Source: Microbacterium endophyticum (GTDB lineage: Bacteria; Actinomycetota; Actinomycetes; Actinomycetales; Microbacteriaceae). Taken from it: a DNA stretch of 64,000 nt. The DNA lies in assembly GCF_011047135.1 (NCBI RefSeq), contig NZ_CP049255.1, positions 992,001-1,056,000 on the forward strand, in the 5' to 3' direction. Below are positions 10,255 through 22,956 of the stretch, in pieces (within the stretch, counting starts at the first letter, position 1; each line of letters begins with the position of its first letter). The notes below the pieces were generated by a model. It worked only from the letters and a program-made list of their open reading frames with translations. It made no database searches and had not been told where the DNA came from. The position numbers were made by a program, and so were the translations under genes.

Positions 10255-11393
10255 CAGAGCACGCCAGCAATCAGCAAGACCGTCACCGCGGTGGCGACCA
10301 CCAGAACAAGTCCGCCGACCGCAATCAGCCACGGAAAGGCTGTCCGCATCGTGGGGCGTCTACCCGGGGCGGTGATGTCGGTGTCTTCGTCTCGCACGTG
10401 AGAAGACATTCCGGTTCGCGACCGGGGCTTGCGGTGACTCTCGCGTTCGATCGTCGTTCGAACCGGGCCGCGCAGCGAGCCGTCTGAGAAATCGAGTGTC
10501 GGGCCGGATTCCGCCCATTCTTCGGTAGCAACCTCGATCGGCGTCATGGGAAGAGCCAGCTCGGCCTGCACTGTGCGTAGCGCTTCAGCCACTTCTCGCG
10601 CAGAGCCATACCTGTGGTCGGGATTACGACTCATCGCACGTGCAAGCACGTCCTGGAGCGCACCGGGAACATCCGTGCGCGCGATCGGCGTGTAACTCGC
10701 ACGAGAAATACGCCGCTTCAACTGCTCTCGGGAGTTCTCGCCGCGATCGCGACGCTCGAACGGACTGTGCCCAGCCAGCAGCGAATAGATGGTCGCTCCG
10801 AGGCTCCACACCTCGGTCGAGACCGTGCCCGCGGTGTCTTCCGCGATGACCTCCGGCGCGCTCCACGGAATAGACATCGCGAGCACCTCGTCGGAGGGAT
10901 CAAGTGCGAGAGAGGATGCGATTCCGAAGTCAGCGAGGACGGGAGTTCCGAACGTCGTGATGAGAATATTGCTCGGCTTGACATCACGATGAATCAGCCC
11001 AGCGCGGTGCGCCGATTCGAGGGCGCTCGCCATGCGCACGCCGGTTGCCAAGACATCGGCGATCGGCAGTCGCTCTACCCGGTAGCGCTGTGCGAATGAG
11101 CCAGGGCAGTACTCCATGACAATGTAAGGGCGTCCGTCGGCGGATACTCCTGCTTGATAGACAGTGACGATCGACGGGTGCGCGGACAGGTGGGCGAGCA
11201 CGTCGGCTTCGGAGTTGAACATGCGCAAGAGCCCCGGGTCACGGACGTCGCTCGGGAGCACTTTGACAGCCACCTGGCGGCGCGGCATGTCTTGCGCGTA
11301 CAGAAAAACGTCGGCGAATCCACCGGAGCCGAGCGGGCGCACGTAGACGAGTCCGGGGATGACCGGTGGCGCTGAGGGCAGTCGCTGAGACAC
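10254..11393 (-). CDS. membrane-anchored serine/threonine protein kinase
   Basis: The product is 379 aa with a GTG start preceded by AAAGGGG. The N-terminal kinase domain spans about residues 12-270: Gly loop GSGGFADVF, Lys in QVAVKVL, catalytic loop HRDVKPSNI, metal motif ADFGI, and SAPEV. A linker of about 75 residues rich in Ser/Thr/Arg follows, then one membrane helix at the very C-terminus (AVGGLVLVVATAVTVLL) with only three residues after it. Unlike PknB-type kinases there is no PASTA or other outer domain. Sensing might therefore come from the giant anchored protein encoded immediately downstream, whose start overlaps this stop by one base; that link is inference. It is the first gene of the envelope operon, with 145 bp before it for a promoter. 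Confidence 0.93.
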   Translation of the reverse strand: MSQRLPSAPPVIPGLVYVRPLGSGGFADVFLYAQDMPRRQVAVKVLPSDVRDPGLLRMFNSEADVLAHLSAHPSIVTVYQAGVSADGRPYIVMEYCPGSFAQRYRVERLPIADVLATGVRMASALESAHRAGLIHRDVKPSNILITTFGTPVLADFGIASSLALDPSDEVLAMSIPWSAPEVIAEDTAGTVSTEVWSLGATIYSLLAGHSPFERRDRGENSREQLKRRISRASYTPIARTDVPGALQDVLARAMSRNPDHRYGSAREVAEALRTVQAELALPMTPIEVATEEWAESGPTLDFSDGSLRGPVRTTIERESHRKPRSRTGMSSHVRDEDTDITAPGRRPTMRTAFPWLIAVGGLVLVVATAVTVLLIAGVL

Positions 11394-11538
11394 GTCGCCC
11401 CTTTCATCACCGCTGTCCGTTCGCTCTCAGTACCCAGTGAACTGGCTGATGAAGCTCGATCATGCTAACAAAAGCCCTGGTGAATTCTGTTCCTCTTGCC
11501 GGCGAAACTGCGTTAGCGAAGAGTCGAGCCCCCGGCAC

Positions 11539-12216
11539 TCAGTACGAGGTGCCGTTATCGCGCGGAGCATGGGTGCTCCCGAACGGGTCGTCGAGCGAAA
11601 GCGAGAGATCCGCGAGAAGCGCCTCAATCTGCGGTTCGACGTATGCCGTGACTGCGTCGTTGATGCGCTGACGGTGGTGGAGCAGAACGGCGCAGACTTC
11701 GCGCCCCACGAGATTGGCGTAATCATCGGCGAGAGCAACTTCTTGGCGCAGTGCAGCTTTCGCTTCGTCGCTCAGTGGCGGAAGCGCCGGCACTTCGGCG
11801 TCGTCCTGGTGAGCCATGCCCGAGAGTGTGAAGAGAAACGGTGCGCCCGGCGCGGGCTCCGGATCGAGCGGCAATCCTTCGAACTCCGGCTCGAGGCCCT
11901 CGGCCGGACGGTAGCTGCGCGCTCTATTGCGAGCCGCTTGTTGGTCGAGTTCGCTCTGCAGCATCGGAAGGTTCCGCGCGGTGTACTCAGCGACGGCATG
12001 ATCGACAATTGACTTCACCCGAGTGGAAAGCCCGTGCTGCACGCCGTGTGGCACATCAGCACCGAGTCCGGCCGCGGAAAGCACGGGAGATCCGATGCAG
12101 CGGCGACACGGAGCCATTCTCCCGCGATGCGTTGCAGGCTCCCACCGCGGCACCCAACGCAGCCAGGCGTCGACTGCCTGGCTGACCTGCGTTTCGAGCG
12201 AACGCTCCACAGACAT
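11539..12216 (-). CDS. hypothetical protein with a CxxC motif
   Basis: The product is 225 aa. I do not recognise a family. There is no signal peptide or membrane segment. The N-terminal part holds WLRWVPRWEPATHRGRMAPC and a CRRC pair near residues 37-40. The rest is rich in Ala, Glu and Asp and probably helical, with acidic stretches. The GTG/ATG region is preceded by a G-rich stretch (GAGGGGG) about 12 nt upstream of ATG 12216. The gene follows a small membrane protein gene (stop at 12231) with a 14-bp gap, so the two are probably co-transcribed. The 145 bp before the kinase suggests that this small group (13697 to 11539) is a separate operon. Confidence 0.65.
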   Translation of the reverse strand: MSVERSLETQVSQAVDAWLRWVPRWEPATHRGRMAPCRRCIGSPVLSAAGLGADVPHGVQHGLSTRVKSIVDHAVAEYTARNLPMLQSELDQQAARNRARSYRPAEGLEPEFEGLPLDPEPAPGAPFLFTLSGMAHQDDAEVPALPPLSDEAKAALRQEVALADDYANLVGREVCAVLLHHRQRINDAVTAYVEPQIEALLADLSLSLDDPFGSTHAPRDNGTSY

Positions 12217-12230
12217 CTACGGTAGCCCCC

Positions 12231-12704
12231 TCAACCCTCCCACGGCCACTGCGGCGGCCGCGCGCGTGTTCGAACGAGAGCGACTGCCGACCATGCCGCG
12301 GTGAAGGCGGACAGCGCGATAATCCCACCGGGCCATCCCACGGCCAGGGCGGCAGACACCGACGTGCCAACGGCGAGATCGCTTACGGCTACCGCCGCTG
12401 CGATCCCGGTGACAGCCACGTACGCGACGTAGGAGGCAGCGCAAGCCCAACCAGCGGTGAAGAATGAGGGGTGGGAGCGCCTCACGCCCACCCACACAAC
12501 CGCCGCCCAGGCAGCTGTCGCAGCGAGAAAGCCGACAACTCCGGGAACCTGCCCGAGCCCGGTCGTGACAATCACATCGGTGTTCGTGACGAGACTGGCG
12601 AGGCCTAGTCCACAAATCGCGAGCGCAATGAACCCCGTGCCCGCAAAGGCAAGCGCCGTGGCAGGGCTGACGCCGCTGCTACCGGAGTTCGCCCCCTGTG
12701 ACAC
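12231..12704 (-). CDS. small integral membrane protein
   Basis: The product is 157 aa with about four predicted membrane helices (residues about 17-37, 50-70, 82-108 and 118-140), loops rich in small residues, and a basic tail RTRARPPQWPWEG. The start is GTG and follows the TAA of the upstream gene with no spacer, so translation is likely coupled. I cannot assign a function. Context: between a second membrane protein with a long disordered acidic N-terminus and an unknown soluble protein. Confidence 0.7.
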   Translation of the reverse strand: MSQGANSGSSGVSPATALAFAGTGFIALAICGLGLASLVTNTDVIVTTGLGQVPGVVGFLAATAAWAAVVWVGVRRSHPSFFTAGWACAASYVAYVAVTGIAAAVAVSDLAVGTSVSAALAVGWPGGIIALSAFTAAWSAVALVRTRARPPQWPWEG

Positions 12705-13697
12705 TTAACCGCGGTAGAGCTGCGGGCCGGCTTCGAGCGTGCGCTCGTACTCGCGCTGCGCTTCATCATTGAGTTCGCTCATGCGCTTTCCACGTCGCGA
12801 CACCCAAGCGCCGAACCAAATCGTGAGTTCACGACCGAGAACGAAGGAAATGATGGCGTAGGGCGAAAGCGCTTCACGACCGAGAAGTGCAATACCGTCA
12901 CTCGCGGTGAGCAACCAAAAGGGAGCTTGAAAAAGTGCTCCTAGCAGGTAACCGAAATACGATGCCACGCCGACGAGCACGCCCCAGACCACCCAGTGGC
13001 CCCAGCGACCCCGGTTGATGACGGCGCCAAGCAGCCAGAAGGCCAAGTAGAAGACGACGACGGGCATCCAGAAGTTCCACGTCGTGACGGTCTCAACGAT
13101 CGTATCCACGAGCGAGTCGACGCTGATTCGACCGGCACTCCAGCCGATAATGAGCACAGCCGCAAGCAGCAATACGGCGAAACCGAGAGCCGCGAGGAGG
13201 CCGATTGCGCCAGCCGCGCCGCGATTGCCGCGTGGACGCGGAGCCTCAGGTGCCTGCACGAAGATGGGCTGAGGGGCCGAAGGCGCGACGTACGAGACCT
13301 CTTCGGTGTATTCGCCAGCAGCGGTCGCCGGTTCGCTGGGCGTAACAACGGATTCGCCCACAGAAGAATCGGCCGAGACCGGCGCAGCCGCGCCTGGGGT
13401 CTCATCAAGCGGGCGGTCATACCAGGCCGCACCACTCGCAGCATCGGCCTCGTTCGTGGCGTCTACCGAAGAGGCAGGCTCCGGCGCGGGGCCAGATTCG
13501 ACTCGCGCGGAAGACGCGATGGCGTCTTCTTGGGCCGCGTCCGCCGCTGTCGTCGGCTCGACGGTGTCTGCGCCGACGGTCGCTTCGCGCCCCGCGGCAT
13601 CGGCGTCTGCGAGACCCGCCTGCGCCTCGCCTACAACGTCATCGACGTTTTTCGGCTCGTCGACCGGTTCGCCGTACGATGATTTCGAATCGCTCAT
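12705..13697 (-). CDS. membrane protein with long acidic disordered N-terminal region
   Basis: The product is 330 aa. The first ~155 residues are low-complexity, rich in Ala, Glu, Asp, Ser and Pro, and predicted disordered and cytosolic. The C-terminal half carries about four membrane helices, beginning at AIGLLAALGFAVLLLAAVLI, and ends in a charged helix with KRMSELNDEAQREYERTLEA. The start ATG 13697 has a good AGGAGG upstream. Similar proteins in Microbacteriaceae are often labelled only as hypothetical or, wrongly, as ABC transporter; no transporter motif is visible. It heads a three-gene set with stop/start contact to the next gene. Confidence 0.75.
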   Translation of the reverse strand: MSDSKSSYGEPVDEPKNVDDVVGEAQAGLADADAAGREATVGADTVEPTTAADAAQEDAIASSARVESGPAPEPASSVDATNEADAASGAAWYDRPLDETPGAAAPVSADSSVGESVVTPSEPATAAGEYTEEVSYVAPSAPQPIFVQAPEAPRPRGNRGAAGAIGLLAALGFAVLLLAAVLIIGWSAGRISVDSLVDTIVETVTTWNFWMPVVVFYLAFWLLGAVINRGRWGHWVVWGVLVGVASYFGYLLGALFQAPFWLLTASDGIALLGREALSPYAIISFVLGRELTIWFGAWVSRRGKRMSELNDEAQREYERTLEAGPQLYRG

Positions 13698-13825
13698 CGG
13701 ATGCTGCTCCTCCTGCGGGACACCTCCCCACTCCTGCGAGGCTAATACGCGCGAGTCTGTGCGACGCGCAGGCGTGCCGTCGTGTCTTCACGTGCGTGCC
13801 CGAATCGAGACCTATCGTGAGGATT

Positions 13826-14422
13826 ATGCACTTCACTCAGCAGCTCCGTCGCGGAACGGCCGTCACGGCGATACTGACGCTGATGCTCTCGCTGGCTGCC
13901 TGCCTGCCCGAGCCTTCGGAGACGACCACGACACCGACGGCTGCGACCGAGACTCCGAGTGTGACCCACTCAGCAACGCCTACGCCCAGTCCGAGCGTCA
14001 CTGCTGTGTCACTTCCGACGGACTGCCGTGCGATCCTCACCCAGTCGGTTCTGGACGAACTTGGCCAGACTCCACTCAATGACCCCGCAGCCGGCGTTTC
14101 AACCGGCGTTCAAGCGGACGGATCACTCGTGTGCCTGTGGCGTGACACCGCTGCCGACACCACTTATCTGCAAACGACCGTGTCAGCGATGAATCGGGGA
14201 CCGGCTCTCGATCTCATGAACGAACTACGCACCGACGACGGATTCTCGTGCTACACCCCAGATGACGGCACCCGTTGCGAAAAGGTCTGGATGAACGATA
14301 CCTACCCGGTCAACGACGGTCGGACACTCTTCTGGCGCGACGACATCCTCATCGATACGCAGTATTCGAACCTTGCGCCGTCTGGCTACACCGATGCCGT
14401 CATCAGCGGGGTTTTCGGCTGA
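13826..14422 (+). CDS. putative lipoprotein, paralogue of the adjacent convergent gene product
   Basis: The product is 198 aa. The start ATG 13826 is chosen because GAGG lies just upstream and it directly precedes a lipoprotein signal ending in LMLSLAAC (Cys about residue 26). A Thr/Pro/Ser-rich spacer follows, then a globular domain with Cys in DCRAILTQ, SLVCLWRD, FSCYTPDDGTRC. It should be anchored on the outer face of the membrane. The domain matches the C-terminal domain of the neighbouring minus-strand product (14432-15079) in Cys spacing and in several blocks, so they look like diverged duplicates. No known function. Confidence 0.8.
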   Translation: MHFTQQLRRGTAVTAILTLMLSLAACLPEPSETTTTPTAATETPSVTHSATPTPSPSVTAVSLPTDCRAILTQSVLDELGQTPLNDPAAGVSTGVQADGSLVCLWRDTAADTTYLQTTVSAMNRGPALDLMNELRTDDGFSCYTPDDGTRCEKVWMNDTYPVNDGRTLFWRDDILIDTQYSNLAPSGYTDAVISGVFG

Positions 14423-14431
14423 TCGCGTGGG

Positions 14432-15079
14432 CTATTTGAGCCACAAACGTTCAGCGACCCGCTCGGTATAAAGCGAAGGCTCCCAGGCACTGAACTGCGT
14501 TGCAACCCATAACCCGTCACGGAACACGTGGTCTTCACGCGTGTTCTCGATGTTCTTTGTGCACCGAATGCCGTCCCCAAACTCCGAGCACACATATCCC
14601 TGGCTGCCAAGGCTGGCCTGGGCGATCGCTTGCGCGCTGCCCGCCACTTTCGACACCGTCGTGACGATCTTTCCTGTCGTCGTCGCGTTCCAAGCGCAGG
14701 TCTCTTGGACGTCAGGCTTCAGCGCCGCGGCGAGACTCGACGCGTGGGTTATCGGAGCGGAGGCATCTTGGATCGGCTCACCACCGGTGCGCGAACTCAA
14801 CTCTTCCCACAGCACGTCGGTGTAGAGCGCTCGGCACTCATCGACTGACTCCGAAGGGTCAACCGCATCGACGGGTGCGGTATCTGTTCCCAATCGCGCA
14901 TCTTCCGGCTCGACGACCAGACGTGGCGCCACAGTAGGTCCGCGCAGGGCATTGCCCACCCAGTCGATCGAGGGTCCGATCATCGGTAACGCGACAACGA
15001 CGAGAACGCCGATGACGGCGGCACAGAGCAGACCTACCGGCCATGCGAGCCAGTTGTTTCGTCCGCCAGTTTTCGCCAT
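14432..15079 (-). CDS. single-pass membrane protein, paralogue of the adjacent lipoprotein
   Basis: The product is 215 aa from ATG 15079, which has AGGAGG upstream; a longer in-frame start at 15130 is less likely. After a short basic N-terminus there is one hydrophobic anchor (about residues 12-33: WPVGLLCAAVIGVLVVVALP) and then an outer domain. The blocks ECRALYTDVLWEEL, QETCAWNATT, YVCSEFGDGIRC and the ending LYTERVAERLW parallel blocks in the convergent lipoprotein gene product. One member is lipid-anchored and the other is helix-anchored. Function unknown. Confidence 0.75.
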   Translation of the reverse strand: MAKTGGRNNWLAWPVGLLCAAVIGVLVVVALPMIGPSIDWVGNALRGPTVAPRLVVEPEDARLGTDTAPVDAVDPSESVDECRALYTDVLWEELSSRTGGEPIQDASAPITHASSLAAALKPDVQETCAWNATTTGKIVTTVSKVAGSAQAIAQASLGSQGYVCSEFGDGIRCTKNIENTREDHVFRDGLWVATQFSAWEPSLYTERVAERLWLK

Positions 15080-15150
15080 GTGCGACCTCCTCCTCAACGC
15101 TACGTGCGCGCGGCGACGGCGCCCCGGCACGACGCGCGGGCAGAACCACG

Positions 15151-15180
15151 AAAGGGCCCCAGCCGAAGCTGAGGCCCTTT
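15151..15180 (-). terminator. hairpin downstream of rpoC (second of two)
   Basis: AAAGGGCC pairs with GGCCCTTT and CAGC with GCTG around a CGAA loop, with one mismatch. It lies 45-75 nt after the rpoC stop. It probably acts as a terminator for the rpoBC transcript or as a bidirectional barrier. No long U tract follows. Confidence 0.5.
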
Positions 15181-15187
15181 CGAGCGG

Positions 15188-15221
15188 GTACGGATGCCAC
15201 GGCTCGCCGTGGCATCCGTAC
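15188..15221 (-). terminator. perfect 15-bp stem hairpin directly after rpoC
   Basis: The arm GTACGGATGCCACGG (15188-15202) is exactly complementary to 15207-15221, with a CTCG loop, 3 nt past the rpoC stop codon. It is the most likely rpoBC terminator. Its arms contain the GGATGCC/GGCATCC word that is frequent across this window. Confidence 0.65.
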
Positions 15222-15224
15222 TGC

Positions 15225-19100
<3,876 letters not shown>

Positions 19101-19140
19101 TGGTTCTCCTGTGTCGGAAATTCTGTCGCTGGGGGCCGGA

Positions 19141-22100
19141 TCAGATCTCGTCGATTGACGAGGACTCGAATCGGCTGGAGATGTTGATGCCGAGCTCTTC
19201 CGCTGCGCGGAAAGCGTCGTCATCCGTGTCACGCAAGTTGACGACGGTGCCATCGGCCGAGAGGACCTCGACGTTCAGGCAGAGCGACTGCATTTCTTTC
19301 ATGAGCACCTTGAAGGACTCGGGGATACCCGGTTCCTGGATGTTCTCGCCCTTGACGATTGCCTCGTACACCTTGACGCGGCCGAGGATGTCGTCGGACT
19401 TGATCGTGAGGAGCTCCTGCAGTGCGTAAGCCGCACCGTAAGCCTCGAGCGCCCACACTTCCATCTCACCGAAGCGCTGACCACCGAACTGTGCCTTACC
19501 ACCGAGCGGCTGCTGGGTGATCATGGAGTACGGGCCCGTCGAACGCGCGTGGATCTTGTCGTCGACGAGGTGGTGGAGCTTCAGGATGTACATGTAGCCA
19601 ACCGAGATCGGCGCCGGGAAAGGCTCACCCGAACGACCATCGAACAGCTGCGTCTTACCGCTGGAGTCGATGAGGCGTACACCGTCACGCGTCGGGAGAG
19701 TCGAGTCGAGCAGACCCGCGATCTCCGTCTCGGCTGCACCGTCGAACACGGGGGTTGCAACCTTCGTGCCGGGGGCAGCTTCACGTGCGTTGTCGGGAAG
19801 ACGGCCAGCCCACTCGGGGTTACCCTCGACCTTCCAGCCCTGCTTCGCGATCCACCCGAGGTGGGTCTCGAGCACCTGACCGAAGTTCATTCGACCGGGG
19901 ATACCGAGCGGGTTCAACACGATGTCAACGGGAGTACCGTCCGAGAGGAACGGCATGTCCTCGACGGGCAGAATCTTCGCAATGACGCCCTTGTTTCCGT
20001 GACGACCAGCGAGCTTGTCACCTTCGGTGATCTTGCGCTTCTGGGCGATGTAGACGACAACGCGACGGTTGACGCCCGAGCCGAGCTCGTCGTCACCATC
20101 TTCGGCGTTGAACTCCTTGACGGCGATGATCGTGCCCTGCTCGCCGTGGGGAACCTTCAGTGAAGTGTCGCGAACTTCGCGGCTCTTCTCGTTGAAGATC
20201 GCACGAAGCAGACGCTCTTCCGCGCTGAGCTCGGTCTCGCCCTTGGGCGTGACCTTGCCGACGAGGATGTCACCGGGACGAACCTCGGCGCCGATGCGGA
20301 TGATGCCGCGCTCGTCGAGGTCCTTCAGCAGGTCGGGGCTCACGTTCGGAAGATCGCGAGTGATCTCTTCTTTACCGAGCTTCGTGTCGCGCGAGTCGAC
20401 TTCGTACTCTTCGATGTGAATCGAGGAGAGCGTGTCGTTCTTCACGAGGTCCTGGCTGAGGATGATCGCGTCTTCGAAGTTGTGACCCTCCCACGTCATG
20501 AACGCTACGAGGAGGTTCTTACCGAGGGCGAGTTCGCCGTCTTCGGTGGCGGGTCCGTCGGCGATAACCTCGCCGACTTCGATGCGCTCACCTTCGGAGA
20601 CGATCACACGCTGGTTGTAGCTCGTGCCCTGGTTGGAGCGGTCGAACTTACGCAGGAAGTAGTCCTGCGTGCCACCCTCATCGAGCTGGATGGTAACGAC
20701 GTCAGCCGAAACCTCGCGAACTACACCGGCCTTCTGAGCCGTGACAACGTCACCGGCGTCGATGGCTGCATAGCCCTCCATACCGGTGCCGACCACGGGC
20801 GATTCGCTGCGCACGAGCGGCACAGCCTGACGCTGCATGTTGGCACCCATGAGCGCGCGGTTTGCATCGTCGTGCTCGAGGAAGGGGATGAGCGAGGTCG
20901 CTACCGACACCATCTGGCGCGGCGAGACATCCATGTAGCCGATTTCTTCGGCGGGGTAGAGGTCAACCTCGCCACCCTTACCGCGACGTGCGAGCACGCG
21001 GTCGGTAGCGAACGAGCCGTCTGCGGCAAGTTCAGCACCGGCACCAGCAACAGTGAAGTCGTTCTCTTCGCTGGCGGTCAGGTAGTCGATGGTCTTGGAG
21101 ACCTTGCCGTTTTCGACACGGCGGTACGGCGTCTCGATGAAACCGAACGCGTTGATACGAGCGAACGATGCGAGCGAACCGATCAGACCAATGTTGGGGC
21201 CTTCAGGCGTCTCAATCGGGCACATGCGGCCGTAGTGGGACGGGTGAACGTCACGAACCTCGACGCCTGCACGCTCACGCGACAGACCACCGGGTCCAAG
21301 CGCCGAAAGGCGACGCTTGTGGGTCAGACCCGCGAGCGGGTTGTTCTGGTCCATGAACTGCGACAGCTGGCTGGTTCCGAAGAACTCCTTGATCGCGGCG
21401 ACGACGGGGCGCACGTTGATCAGGGTCTGCGGCGTGATCGCTTCGATGTCCTGCGTCGTCATGCGCTCACGCACGACACGCTCCATGCGCGAAAGTCCGG
21501 TGCGCACCTGGTTCTGGATGAGCTCACCGACGGCGCGGATACGACGGTTACCGAAGTTGTCGATGTCGTCAACGTCGATACGGATCTCGGCGGGCTTGCC
21601 CGAGCGGACGCCGTCGTACGACGCGTCGCCACGGTGCAAACGCACGAGGTACTTGATCGTCGCAACGACGTCTTCAACGGAAAGAACCGAGTCGCTCAGC
21701 GGCTTGTCGATACCGAGCTTCTGGTTGATCTTGTAGCGACCAACCTTTGCGAGGTCGTAGCGCTTTGCACTGAAGTAGAAGTTGTCGAGCAGCGCACGGG
21801 CGGCTTCAGCAGCAACCTGCTCGCCCGGACGGAGCTTGCGGTAGATGTCGCGAAGCGCGTCTTCCTTGGTGAGGATCGTGTCCTTGGCGAGGGTCTCTTC
21901 GATCGACGTGAAGCCGGCGAACTCGTTGAGGATGTCTTCGCTCGTGAGGCCGAGGGCCTTCAGGAAGACGGTGACCGACTGCTTGCGCTTGCGGTCGATA
22001 CGAACACCGACCTGATCGCGCTTGTCGACCTCGAACTCGAGCCATGCACCACGGCTCGGGATGACGCGTGCCGAGACGATGTCTTTGTCACTCGTCTTGT

Positions 22101-22638
22101 CGGCGGTCTTGTCGAAGTAGACACCGGGCGAACGGACGAGCTGCGACACAACGACACGCTCGGTGCCGTTGATGATGAACGTTCCCTTGTTGGTCTGCAA
22201 CGGGAAGTCGCCCATGAAGACGGTCTGAGTCTTGATCTCACCGGTCTGGTGATTCATGAACTCAGCCTCGACGTAGAGCGGAGCCGCGTACGTCTTGCCG
22301 CGTTCCTTGCACTCGTCGATCGAGTACTTCTCCGGCTCGAGGTACGGGTTCGTGAACGAGAGTTGCATCGTCTCGCTCAGGTCCTCGATAGGCGAGATCT
22401 CCTCGAAGATCTCTTCCAGGCCGCTGTGGAGCGCGATGTCAGTGCGCCCCTGTGCCTGTGCCTCAGCAAGACGCGTCTTCCAGGCGTCGTTACCGACGAG
22501 CCAGTCGAACGACTCCGTCTGCAACGCGAGAAGGTCGGGGACCGTCAGCGTGTCGGAGATCTTGGCGAACGAAAGCCGCGACGCATCGCGACCGTTCTTG
22601 GGGGTGGTGGGGTTGGATGCGTTGGGCGCAGCAGCCAA
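19141..22638 (-). CDS. rpoB: DNA-directed RNA polymerase subunit beta
   Basis: The product is 1165 aa. The start is TTG 22638 with GGAGG 7 nt upstream; no better ATG is available. The rifampicin region reads [15 protein letters not shown] then [14 protein letters not shown], which is the wild-type sequence at the positions usually changed in resistance (Asp of FMDQ, His and Ser of THKRRLS). Conserved ends such as [13 protein letters not shown] and the C-terminal [19 protein letters not shown] are intact. It is transcribed from a consensus-like promoter about 160 nt upstream and followed by rpoC. Confidence 0.99.
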   Translation of the reverse strand: MAAAPNASNPTTPKNGRDASRLSFAKISDTLTVPDLLALQTESFDWLVGNDAWKTRLAEAQAQGRTDIALHSGLEEIFEEISPIEDLSETMQLSFTNPYLEPEKYSIDECKERGKTYAAPLYVEAEFMNHQTGEIKTQTVFMGDFPLQTNKGTFIINGTERVVVSQLVRSPGVYFDKTADKTSDKDIVSARVIPSRGAWLEFEVDKRDQVGVRIDRKRKQSVTVFLKALGLTSEDILNEFAGFTSIEETLAKDTILTKEDALRDIYRKLRPGEQVAAEAARALLDNFYFSAKRYDLAKVGRYKINQKLGIDKPLSDSVLSVEDVVATIKYLVRLHRGDASYDGVRSGKPAEIRIDVDDIDNFGNRRIRAVGELIQNQVRTGLSRMERVVRERMTTQDIEAITPQTLINVRPVVAAIKEFFGTSQLSQFMDQNNPLAGLTHKRRLSALGPGGLSRERAGVEVRDVHPSHYGRMCPIETPEGPNIGLIGSLASFARINAFGFIETPYRRVENGKVSKTIDYLTASEENDFTVAGAGAELAADGSFATDRVLARRGKGGEVDLYPAEEIGYMDVSPRQMVSVATSLIPFLEHDDANRALMGANMQRQAVPLVRSESPVVGTGMEGYAAIDAGDVVTAQKAGVVREVSADVVTIQLDEGGTQDYFLRKFDRSNQGTSYNQRVIVSEGERIEVGEVIADGPATEDGELALGKNLLVAFMTWEGHNFEDAIILSQDLVKNDTLSSIHIEEYEVDSRDTKLGKEEITRDLPNVSPDLLKDLDERGIIRIGAEVRPGDILVGKVTPKGETELSAEERLLRAIFNEKSREVRDTSLKVPHGEQGTIIAVKEFNAEDGDDELGSGVNRRVVVYIAQKRKITEGDKLAGRHGNKGVIAKILPVEDMPFLSDGTPVDIVLNPLGIPGRMNFGQVLETHLGWIAKQGWKVEGNPEWAGRLPDNAREAAPGTKVATPVFDGAAETEIAGLLDSTLPTRDGVRLIDSSGKTQLFDGRSGEPFPAPISVGYMYILKLHHLVDDKIHARSTGPYSMITQQPLGGKAQFGGQRFGEMEVWALEAYGAAYALQELLTIKSDDILGRVKVYEAIVKGENIQEPGIPESFKVLMKEMQSLCLNVEVLSADGTVVNLRDTDDDAFRAAEELGINISSRFESSSIDEI

Positions 22639-22800
22639 GGGATAACCTCCGTGAGCCCGGATGAGGGCTCGTGATCCTTTGTCGTCAGGTGAACTGCTCA
22701 GTCGTCCCCCATTTAGCCTTCACGTCACGCACCGTGACAGCACGGGGACGTGGAGGCCCAGCCGACCACCATATGAGGGCAGGGAGAATCCAAGAGCGCA
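22639..22800 (-). promoter_or_regulatory. rpoB 5' leader with two small hairpins
   Basis: This is the untranslated stretch between the predicted transcription start and the rpoB TTG codon. GTCACG (22724-22729) pairs with CGTGAC (22733-22738) over a 3-nt loop. GAGCCC (22653-22658) pairs with GGGCTC (22665-22670) immediately before the GGAGG ribosome-binding site. A role in controlling rpoB translation is possible but unproven. No other gene is visible in the interval 22639-22956. Confidence 0.45.
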
Positions 22801-22807
22801 AGGAACA

Positions 22808-22836
22808 ACTATATCCCGCGTGACGCGCCGTGTCTA
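22808..22836 (-). promoter_or_regulatory. rpoBC promoter
   Basis: On the minus strand TAGACA (22831-22836) and TATAGT (22808-22813) are separated by exactly 17 bp. Each differs from the housekeeping-sigma consensus at one position. The predicted start is near 22800, giving a leader of about 160 nt. Confidence 0.75.
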
Positions 22837-22956
22837 CTAGATCCTTGACCCGGTGTGAATCGTGAGGTATAAACCGGCTTCATCCCGCGAGAGCCTGCTG
22901 ATAATCCGCGGAAATTCAGCTCACTGTGAGTATGCTCACAGTCCGAAGTCTCCCCG

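Noticed and set aside
20416..22674. 752-codon open frame antisense to rpoB
   Set aside because: Same reason: a compositional shadow of rpoB.
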